The position numbers and the translations under genes were made by a program. Below, in pieces: positions 54,496-64,000 of a DNA stretch of 64,000 nucleotides (the stretch's first letter is position 1; every line of letters begins with the position of its first letter). The DNA lies in assembly GCA_016859345.1 (NCBI GenBank), contig CM029120.1, forward strand, positions 22,081,001 through 22,145,000, read 5' to 3'. The notes beneath the pieces were generated by a model. That model saw nothing but the letters and a program-made list of their open reading frames with translations, did not search any database and was not told the DNA's origin. Origin of the DNA: Istiophorus platypterus (taxonomy: Eukaryota > Chordata > Actinopteri > Istiophoriformes > Istiophoridae).

Positions 54496-56809
54496 GTCAT
54501 TTGTTTTTTGTTTTTTTTACAGTTTATTTGAGCTTATACTAGCTAGATTGTTGCTGAGTGAAGCTATCAGGTTCGTTATCATTGCACTTGTACAGCATCC
54601 AAAGCCAAAACCTGTGCTGAGTGACTGTATCTAGCCACGTGTTCTATACCCAGATATGCTGCACAAACATACTGGGATTTGATATTGATTATCTCATCTC
54701 ACTGTAGAAAAAAAGGCTCATAAACATATTTACCAAAATGTTTCACTATTCCTGTAAGATGACTTGAGCCAGATTTTTCCATATTTCTATGTCTTCCTTA
54801 ACTCCTTCAAAAATAAGTGCCTATAGAATGTTTGATTTTCACAAACTAGGTTGCAGCATCATTTGTCAAAAAATTGACAATATCATACAACTGAGTACTT
54901 ACTGGCAAATCTTGCAGCTTGGTTCTGTCAACACACTTGTCTCCCTTTTATTAAAGAAGTGGTAAATTTAACTGCATGACTGCTTTGATTGTGCTTTTTG
55001 TAGTACTTTTCTGCACAGTATTGATTCCACGCTGCATACTTCTTGGAGTTCTGATTCTCCACATTGCTCACCTTAAAGTATGTATTCTGTGCAAAAACCT
55101 CAGGGACCTAACCATACATGACATATTGAAGCTAAAAATGTTGACCGATAATTCCCTTGGTGCTGATTGGATCACTTGTAATCTTTTGTTGTATGTTCTT
55201 AGTTTTGAAAGGTTTAGCAGGGTTGGCTAAACCCTCCTAAATGTTGGCAGGGACACAACTACATGGTATTAGAAAGAGGACACAACCCAAGTGGAAAAGA
55301 AGTGCTTTTAACTTTGAGTCCTGTCAACTTTAATGGCAATATGTCAGTGCAGTCAGATACCCAGCAATAAGCTAAACATAACCTTGGCCTGAAAAACTGC
55401 TTTATGCTTGTTAAGGTTTCGATTTAGTGTGACTTTTCTGCCCAAGGGAAAAAAAATCTGTGTCTAATCTGGGTTAAAGGATGTAAAATGTCAGGGAGGT
55501 ACAGATGTGGGTCTGTAACAGATCCAAAGCTACTATCTTTAGAGGTTTACAAAATTATGGAATTTATTTAAAGAGCTCATCAATTAGACAACTCCATTTC
55601 CTCTGACTCATCTTTCAATTTTAAGAGGCAGCAACAATGCCAGTGTTTGATAGGGAGCATGTGTCATAGAGGGTGATGGTGCTAGCAAGAGATAAAACAA
55701 ATGGGAGAGGAAAGGAGGAAGATAAAGTTTAAGTTTGATTTTGGATTTAATCCAAGTTTCAAATATGCATAGTCCCATTAGAAAGGTGGAATGAGGATAA
55801 GGATAGAGGGAGAGAGGGAATGAGGGAGGGAGGCAGAAGAGAGGGAGAGGAGCTGTGTTGATAAAGGCTGTAAATTCGTGACTACTGAAGGACAGCTTTT
55901 ACTGTCCTGAAGAGCAGGAAGTAATGGGCTTGGGATGTACAGATGCATACACCAAGCAAACTTACTTTGTCATTTAAGAGGACATTGCATTAATTTGCCT
56001 GATGACCAGATGGATAGGTTTGGATCTTTCAAGTCTATCAAACCACAAAACTTGTATGACCAGATTTTTTAACATATGTATGTTAAAAGAGTTACTGTTT
56101 GCTGTAATCATTCTGCTTGTGAAGGATTCACATCATGATGCATCTTCACAGTCCTAATTCTATACAGAAATGCATTCTAAAGAACAGTTGAAGCCATTGA
56201 AGCTTCAGCCGTCTGAGTTAGCCGAAGTCTGTGTCTTTGTGCTGGTAGCTGTGTATGTATGTACATATATTTAAGGCTAACTGATGACGATATTTTCTAT
56301 AAAATAAACTTCATACCTCTATTTGTGGCAAATTTAGCCTACACATAATGAAACTGGTGTGGTGCACTTAAAAACAAGTGGCATATCTAAAATTTCTTAG
56401 TAATTATTAGGACATTCAAAAGTAGAGCGAAATTCAGGTTATGGCAACATGTAAAGCTGCTGGCAAGTCACTTTTGATTTTTTTACCCAACTAACAAGCC
56501 CCAAAAACATAACTGCACTTAAATACTTTGGTTCTCCAGATTGACAAGACAAGCTACTTCGAAGGCTAATTCACAGCTGTTAAGGTAATACAATTAAAGT
56601 CTGAAGATTCCAACAGCTGTTCACTATCTGCCACATGAAAATAACATGATGCAACTGACCAAAGCTAGATTATTTGTCAAGCATTACTAATTTGTGTCCT
56701 TCCTTGTAAAAAAAAAAAAAAAAAAAAGCATCTTAGGCCAGGTGCTAATAGTAGAGGCATGGGAATGCAGAGAGCATATTTGCCAGAAAGCAATTCTCAA
56801 GCTTCATAG

Positions 56810-57060
56810 TTTGACCAGCGTGCACAATTAACATTGTTTATCTACAGCTGAATAAATTTAATGGTGACAGATGTCGTTTTAGAAGGAGAAATTGACAGGT
56901 GCTCAGTAATTATCTTTTTCTCTTTTAGCCTAATTTATCTTAATGAGACTTCTTTAATAATTATGAATTATAGCTTCGTTAAAACTGTGGCTCTTACCAT
57001 CTGAAAGTTATAATCATTCAAATCCCAATTATGATTTTTAAATTATTCATTACTGAGTCC
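56810..57060. promoter_or_regulatory. Candidate enhancer: dense homeodomain, SOX and MEIS-like motifs
   Basis: In 250 bases I count taattat/ataatta-type homeodomain cores at several places (agtaattatc, taataattatgaatta, caattatgat, aattattcatta). There is also ttaacattgtttatc (SOX/FOX-like), ctacagctgaa (E-box) and attgacaggtgctc (MEIS plus E-box), with no simple repeat or transposon signature. It lies in the EIPR1 upstream intron. The call rests on motif density alone. Confidence 0.35.
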
Positions 57061-60000
57061 CAGGTATATAGCTGTTGTTTTGTCCCCAACCAAGAAAAAA
57101 CCTGGATGTATCCTTACCCCCAATCTCAGAAAGGAAATGCTTTCAGTGGAATTTAATACTAAAAAACAGTAAATTTGGACGCCAAGATGATTTAGCTAAC
57201 TCAGTCTATGGCCTCATATTAGCGTCAGCAGTAATTTAGAATGCGTTTTTGCAAAGAACAAGGACTGGATCTTGTCCCCTGTCTCTACAGTGGAGGGTCA
57301 CCACAAAGGGATTTCTTCATAGCCAGTATGAACAGGAGGCATGATTTTAGCAACAACTCTTCAGTTAAAATATAGCATCTGAGTATTGTATTAGGACAGA
57401 TTTAAAAAAAAAAAAAAAAATTTAAATCAGAATTTAATCACAACCACTGCATGTCTAACCCTAATACTTACTCTAACCATATCCAAAACAAGCCCGAAAC
57501 CAGGTGATGGTTTACCCCAATATGTGTTTGTGTGCACAGATTTACGACAATCAGCCACAATATCAAAACCAGTACTGGGTTTAATGTTGAAGCTCTTCAA
57601 CGTATGCCTCCACACTGTGATTAACATGAGTGCACACCGACACAGCTTGGTGGGGTATCTCAGTGCAGCACATAGACCTTATAGATGGAGACTGTAGGAT
57701 ATCAGATACCACCTCTCTTACTCACACATACACAATCCCACACACATACAACAGCACACCATAGGACCACTTAAAATATACTAACCGCTTTGGGATTTTC
57801 ATACTGAATGCTTTCCTATTGTATCAATTAATTCATGCAATAAAGGGGGGGGGTAGAGTTAGAGGCAGAAACGGTGAGGTGTACAGTATCTCATATTCCC
57901 TTCCTCTCTTATCAAGAATACAAGTTATGTGCATTTGACCTTGAGCTCTGGCACAAGCCGGGCCACTGGCTACTGGAATGGCAAGTAAATACTATCAGTC
58001 CATATATTGTTACTAAGTCTGGGACGCGGATGTACTTCTCTCGCACTCTTTGACTTTCTCTATGTCTCTCACTCATCAGAAACCCCCCACTCCCCCAAGA
58101 TTGTTTGCTGTGCTTTACAGCTATACGAGTTTAATCCCATGCCCTCTATACAGAGCCGACGACAAACAGAAACACAGCATGTGCATGTATGTCTTTCCTC
58201 CTTCTGGATGAGATATTAGCAAGAATACAGTGACTCCAAGGGCAGTGTATATGTATGTAAGTATGTGTTTGTGTGTGTGTGGTTCAGTTTTTGAGAACTG
58301 CTAGATTTTCAGAATTGTTTTGGTTTAGTTATTATGTGGCATTAGGTTTGTAGTGGTGATGGTTGAGGACAAAGGATATTTACAACGTATTATAATGTGG
58401 GTCTTATTTACATGGTGCTGGCCATCATTTTGAATGTTTTTTTTGACAATGTACTCACTAAAGGAATTGATGAGATTTGTGAACACAGCTATTCTACAAG
58501 ATTAAATTCAGAAGCAGCAAGACAAGTAGTCAGATATTCAAAAAATAAGTTTAGCCAGATTATCTTACCCACTTTATTTGAGAGCAGACCAAATGAATGC
58601 ACCCAAAATGCAAATTAACTGCAAGTTAAAATGTGCACACTGAATGCTAAGGTCATGGCAGGTCAAAGTTTGAGTCCAACATTGGGTTCTGAGTTTCCAA
58701 TATGTTTTTGGTGTTGAGTTAGAGTCTGTTTCTCCATCATGTTTTAATCTTTCCTTACCTTTACCAGAGACTGAACTTATTGCTTACCGCTTTCTGTTAG
58801 GTTATCCTAAACCCAAACTTATACTGACCACAATGAGAAATGATACAAGAAACACTATTTGAAGGGAAGGGAAACACTTTTCAATGGAAAAGGACGGCGA
58901 CACATGACCGGTTTGCTAAGCTGTCAAATTAATGAATCTCCAGTCAAACCTTTGATCTCTCCTTTGTTAGCAAAGAGCAGAACATTAGGATTTAACATTT
59001 TTAGCAACGTGTGTGTATTCAAGCTAATATAGCCTGTCCAATGCAGGCAACTCTAAATTTGCTGCTGGTTCAATATAGTTTGATCTTGAAACTTTGAAGT
59101 TGCCCGACAGTAAAAGCCAAATTAGTCTGGAACCTGGGATCTGGTTCTATCCAGTTTAAGCTCTGCCACCGACATATCCATTCTCCAATATTTCGTTCAA
59201 GTTCTCTCTTTAATTAAATCTTTTTTTGCATCGCTCACTGATGAGACATGCATCTACAAAGGTAAAAAAAAAATGATAAATAAATAAAAAATGATGATAT
59301 ATTCAAATGTGATAACTCAATGAAATGTAAACAAGAATGACAGACTAGTTTAAACAACTTCAAAATGAAATATCTGCAGGACAAAGGTCAAGCCCTTTGT
59401 TTGACTATTCCTCTACCATCCAACATGTTAAAGAAAGAACTTTTTGATAATTTGAGAAGGACGAATACTTGCCCTGCTGGTGTTACACTGTGTTCTGTTA
59501 CCTGTAACATTCTGTGACCTGAAACAGTGCAACAACAGGTTAGCCTTCAGGCAACATTAAGTACCCTGTGCATGCTAAATCAGGGATTAATTTTGTATCT
59601 GTTCACTGAATATTTAAGTAGAATTAATATTATATTCAATGTTTTGCTTCAACTTAAGACTCTATGGCTTCTACAGCTGCAGTGAAGTTCCCTAGTAAGG
59701 AGTAAACACTGTTCTTTCTTGCAGGAGAAGGAAAAATGAGTGAGGACTGAGTTAATGAATGTCGCAAAACAGTGACAAAATATGAGGCGTAAGCCCTACA
59801 ACCTTTCAGCACAGTAGAATGTCCATGGTTTAGAGTTGATAGTAATGACTCTATCACTGTTTATATATTAGTTCTATCAGTGTCAAATGTCATGCTTGTC
59901 TAGTAAATGGTCCCTAAATCATGATTAAAATTTCCGATTCTGTTATTAACCTGATTAGAATAAGCTAGATTCTTAAATATTAAATTATAAATGATATCTT

Positions 60001-60106
60001 TTATTACACAAAATCTTTGAAATTTTTCTTTTTTTTAACTAACTAGATGTCTTTATTCTCCATCAAACTAAATACTTAACAATATTTTACAAGGGCTTTG
60101 AAATGA

Positions 60107-60178
60107 TTCGGATTTGATTGGTAGAATCGGAATTGGATTCATATTTGATTAAACGCTACTGAACCCCATCTCTATCCC
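60107..60178 (+). repeat. Dispersed AT-rich repeat (copy 2), related to 30828-30932
   Basis: See the entry at 30828. A third, shorter fragment with tctgatttgataaacagattc occurs at about 60957-60980, directly beside the rearranged Tc1 copy. Confidence 0.4.
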
Positions 60179-60981
60179 TGGCGGCACATTATGTCTACAG
60201 TCTGTTGTCTGGATATTATACTGTCCTACTGATGTTATATTGTCCTAAAGCAGGTGTCTTTAAAAGGCCAGAGATTTTTTTTGGGGGGGGGCACACCTTT
60301 CTGTCATCATTCCACAACTGTAGTTGAATATGTGTTTTTATAGTTTAACAACACCAAAAAATTGTGACTGTTATCTAAAAAATAATTTGGTGATTGTATC
60401 ATGTCATTTTCAGGAGAATCTCCCAGTCATATCCACATTTTAAGATTATCAACTTAATAATTTTTGAATGGACACCTTCAGTATTTGGTCAGCCATGAAA
60501 AGTTTTGTGCAAAGTACTAAGGCTACAGCTGTTATTTCAAAGCGTCAGGGACATAAACATTGCATATCATCCGCTATTCATCCCATTTCAGGTTGTAGCT
60601 ACAGGCTGTGAACATTAATCAGGCTGCCAGTAAAAATTGTTTCTGCCCGCATCAAAACATTTATTTTTCACGAGTTACGAAAATATATTCTCACCTTTGC
60701 TTAGGTGTATTTTTCAGATAATTCCATGGAGGTTTAACTGGTTTATTTAATTTAAGAAATATCAGAATTGAAAACCCATAAAGCAACTATTAATCCATCA
60801 GTTTATAGGAAAAATTTAATAATCCATTCGGAGAAATATTTTTTCTTTTGATAGCAACAGTGAATGAATGAAGATATCCCTATTTTAGTTTTTTTATAAT
60901 ATATTATTATTTGTAAATGCTGAAAACTAAACCTATTCGATTTAGACATAAGTAGTCTGATTTGATAAACAGATTCAATCC

Positions 60982-61310
60982 TACAACACATTCAGGAAGT
61001 GTTCCAACCCCTTAACTTTTTTTCCCATTTTGTTATGGTGAAGCCTTGTGCCCAGCCAAACTGAGCAATTGAGGGAGAAAGAACCGAGAGCCCGATGGTC
61101 ACTCTGGTTGATATGAGAACCTCTGTGGAGATGGAAGAAACCAACCAATCTTGAGTCTCAATTATAGACAAGTCACTTAGAATTGAGGCCAAACATTTCA
61201 ATCTTGGTTTCACCAGACCAGAAAATCATGTTTCTCACATTTTGAGAGAGGTGACCAAAAACCTGTTGGTCACTGGCTAGGCTCCAGAGATCCTGTGTGG
61301 AGATGGGAAA
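60982..61310 (-). mobile_element. Second copy of the rearranged Tc1-type element, truncated
   Basis: The left end tacaacacattcaggaagtg followed by ccaaccccttaac is a diverged Tc1 terminal repeat. It runs directly into 61050-61237, which is the reverse complement of 52074-52261 with one difference in 188 bases. That segment includes the junction between the catalytic-Asp region and the turned-round N-terminal region. After 61237 a further N-terminal piece (agaggtgaccaaaaacc, then tgtggagatggg) follows on the plus strand. No right terminus is visible. The 73-codon frame through it is the antisense of transposase and not a gene. Confidence 0.8.
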
Positions 61311-61320
61311 AATTTGCAGT

Positions 61321-61345
61321 ATCCGAACACACTGTAGGTTCGGAT
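61321..61345. repeat. Short perfect hairpin beside the Tc1 fragment
   Basis: The arms atccgaac and gttcggat pair perfectly around a 9-nt loop. It lies 11 bases beyond the recognisable Tc1 sequence and might be part of that element. Confidence 0.75.
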
Positions 61346-61465
61346 TCATATAAAATTATATTAAATCTGAACTCTAATTGTACTATTACATGTACAATTA
61401 ATAATTGGTCCCTGCTGGTCACCAGACTGGCAAACTTTAATGCAACACTGGCATCACGGTGTGTA

Positions 61466-61476
61466 ACACACGCACA

Positions 61477-61560
<84 letters not shown>

Positions 61561-61585
61561 AACAAACAAACAAACAAACAAACAG
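61466..61585. repeat. Compound microsatellite (CA)n followed by (AAAC)n
   Basis: A cacgcgca start, about 40 CA units, then seven aaac units. The switch from CA to AAAC is clean at about 61556. Confidence 0.95.
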
Positions 61586-62431
61586 ACACAAACACAAACA
61601 CACCCCCTAGACCAATCATCTGGATGAGAGCCCTGTACCGGGGTTCAACTGATTGGGACTATGGGACCCTCACAGTGAAGATTACACTTGATCATAAATT
61701 CTATGTGAATTTAGTCTTCTCAGCAATATAAGCACTTTAATGACTAGGCACAAACACAGACAAAAAGCAGAGATGCTATCACAGTACAGGATAAAATACT
61801 GACATATATGTGGCAAGACTTTGGGAGTGAAAGACTGCAAAGACAAAAAGCCTTTCACTTGTAATGATCAACACATCATACACTTCATTATATTCATGCG
61901 TGTGTCCACAAACACACATAATCACACCCACAAACACCTCCTACTCCCTCCTGTCACACCCCATTCTAGAAAATCAACCTTGTTGCCTTTAAAGCTTTAC
62001 CATTCCCTCCTAGGGCCCTGATTGGCTCAAATGGCTCCACAGGAATCGATTTGCTCAACTGGCATGGCTCCTAATCTAAACCAAGTGTGAGAAGAATAAG
62101 AAGACGGAAATAATAGCCAAGCACCATAAAAACAAAATTTTAAAAAACAGGGTTTTTTCCCCTCTTTTTAGACCCCATTTGTTGGGTGCATTCTGCTGCT
62201 ATTTCAATTCAGAGCGTGATTCACAACAGGGCAGAAGCTCAAATGTTTGTCCCCCATAAAGAATACAGGCTACACATGGTCAGACACGCTAAAGCAGACG
62301 CAAACATGCAAAAATAAGCGAGCAAACACACATATGAAACAGACAAAGGGCTCATAACAACACAAACTCCAATCTCTTTACACTGTGTCGTCAGAAACAT
62401 AAACAAACATGCACACACAAACATGCGCGCA

Positions 62432-62452
62432 CACACACATACACACACACAC
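62432..62452. repeat. Short CA microsatellite
   Basis: CA run with one TA step, followed by a short (TA)n at about 62566-62580. Confidence 0.85.
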
Positions 62453-64000
62453 AGGGGAAAGCTGCCAGTATTATCAGAGTGTGTGTATGCGGGGAAAACG
62501 GGTCACGGAGGGTGAAAAGCATGTAAATGCACATTTTTGATTATTTACTAAAAGTCCAACATCTGTATATATATATATATGCATTTGTGTGTTGTTGGTA
62601 CAACTCAGCCATGCAGACGCACATGCATGCACGCATGAGATTCCTAACACACAGGCATACGTGTGCATCTAAGGCTGTGTTCACATCCCGCAACAGCACC
62701 TGCACATATGCATGGCTCTGCATGGTCAGACTTCACCTAAACTTTCAAAGCAAGAATAACCAAGAGAACCCGCTGTTTATCTAAAGGTGGACCACATCAA
62801 TAGCCTAGTATGAATCATTATTGTTTTTGCATGGTTATTCTGCAGTCTGGTGTACTTTGAAGGTGATTTAATGAAGGTAAACACAGTGAACGGTTGTGCT
62901 TAACAGCACTATGCTCTAGCAAGGATCTTTTAAGACGCTACAGATTTAAATCATCATAAAGCAATTATGACGTTGGTGGTTTTAATCTGCTGTCAAGCAT
63001 GTTTTTTTCATACACAGAAAATGCCAAGCACATTTGTCTAGTTAAGAGTTTTCCATTGTCCTACATGCATAAGACGACAATTATCAACATCCCCTTCAAG
63101 GCAAGTGGACTAACTTGTTTTTGTTTTTTTTTAATCTTCTACAACAGAATAATGCTTAAATAAATAATTTATTTCTACTAACACTCTCCTACCAAAATTT
63201 TTACAGAAAATAACATTCAATGTGGTTAAAGCAGGAAAGACAGTAAATCAGTCTACATTAATCTATGAATGAATGTGGGTGAGTCTTATAATATCTGCTA
63301 TCCCCATTGCTTTATACTGTATGAAAAGCTTCTCCTAAATTCATGAAATCCCAGCAGCATATGAAGGCAGCAGGACTGAAGCCTTTCTAAATCCGCAGCC
63401 CCTAGGAAGTGCCACACCAGAGCACAGTGTTGTTACACATGGCTGCTCAATGTGTTTACCTTAACTAAATGGCCTGTAGGTGACACCTGGCTATGGTAAA
63501 ACCATAAAGGCCTCTACACACATAAGACTAGTTGGTTACAACTCAAAATTCTGCTTTTTTATGAAGGAGATATCCAGTTGCCAGGGCTCATAATAGGCTC
63601 TTTTCCAATGTTCTCTTTAACAAAAGAGCCATTAAATGTTTTATCCTTGAAACACACTACAGTGCTAACGTTTCTGTGTAACATTAATCACTAGAATATG
63701 TGACCACATACAAGGTGAAAATACATACATGAGAATTAATGCTAAAATAGCGATGGTCCAATATAATCATGTAAATGGTTTCACCAAAATAGTTATTTTA
63801 GTAACTATCTGATGGAAAATTATACATATATTATATATGCATGAATGATAAAAATAGATCAAACAACAATAATGATTTATACTACGCTATTACTGTGGTC
63901 CACATTTAGATAAACAGCTGGTTTTCCTGGTTCTTCTTGGCTGAACAGTTTGGATGAAGCTTGACTGTTAAGAGTCAAACACGCAGCTTGTGTGTTAGGA

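Larger units (their letters stand above)
50731..64000 (-). other. EIPR1 upstream intron, open at the window edge
   Basis: The exon at 50631-50730 needs an upstream exon ending in phase 2 with the bases TG of a Cys codon. I looked for that Gly-Asn-Met-Ala-Cys-like segment followed by a donor on the minus strand and did not find it, so this 13.3 kb is taken as intron. It includes the LTR/Tc1 cluster (51361-54295), a dispersed fish repeat (54333-54495), a motif-dense block (56810-57060), A-runs (56708-56727 and 57403-57419), the second rearranged Tc1 copy (60982-61310) and a compound microsatellite (61466-61585). Confidence 0.7.

Noticed and set aside
50731..64000. Search for the next upstream EIPR1 exon (ending Gly-Asn-Met-Ala-Cys with a TG|GT donor)
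   Set aside because: No segment with that coding end and a donor was found on the minus strand, so no exon is called here.

Overview
This is a stretch of vertebrate nuclear DNA, almost certainly from a ray-finned (teleost) fish. Coding sequence occupies only about 750 bases, as short GT-AG exons far apart. The rest is AT-rich non-coding DNA full of (CA)n/(TG)n microsatellites and decayed fish-type transposons: several Tc1-like lineages, a Ty3/gypsy integrase, a probable gypsy LTR and a BED-finger hAT element. Dispersed repeats typical of spiny-rayed fishes, such as the 'gctaacatgctcacaatg'-like one near 54.4 kb, point to a percomorph; this last inference is soft.

The one gene I can identify is EIPR1 (formerly TSSC1), which encodes the WD40 protein that binds the EARP and GARP endosomal tethering complexes. 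It lies on the minus strand. Its last five coding exons are at 50631-50730, 41988-42124, 27957-28124, 25933-26100 and 19938-20112. All five have consensus splice sites and their phases join without a break, giving about 249 residues that end at a stop codon in 19938-19940. The 5' exons must lie beyond position 64000. A polyadenylation hexamer sits about 300 bases after the stop.

Layout on the plus strand: 1-19600 is the 3' flank of EIPR1. It has no recognisable gene but holds two degenerate minisatellites, a dead gypsy pol fragment, two strong hairpins and possible conserved non-coding elements. From 19.6 to 64 kb is the EIPR1 transcription unit read backwards, with introns of about 5.8, 1.9, 13.9 and 8.5 kb and an open intron longer than 13 kb. 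The introns carry a pyrimidine/proline-rich block with a hairpin cluster (35.4-36.7 kb), very long CA tracts (39.0 and 45.0 kb), a hAT transposase fossil (46 kb), a Tc1 fossil (48.8-49.4 kb), and a nested cluster at 51.4-54.3 kb made of an LTR, a rearranged Tc1-type element and a younger Tc1 inside it.

I found no operon-like, CRISPR-like or clearly new protein system. The most unusual items are the rearranged head-to-head Tc1 derivative whose internal junction recurs 9 kb away in inverse orientation with one difference in 188 bases, a set of long perfect hairpins with no assigned element, the CA/TG tracts flanking the 100-nt EIPR1 exon, and several dense homeodomain/SOX/MEIS-like motif clusters that could be enhancers.
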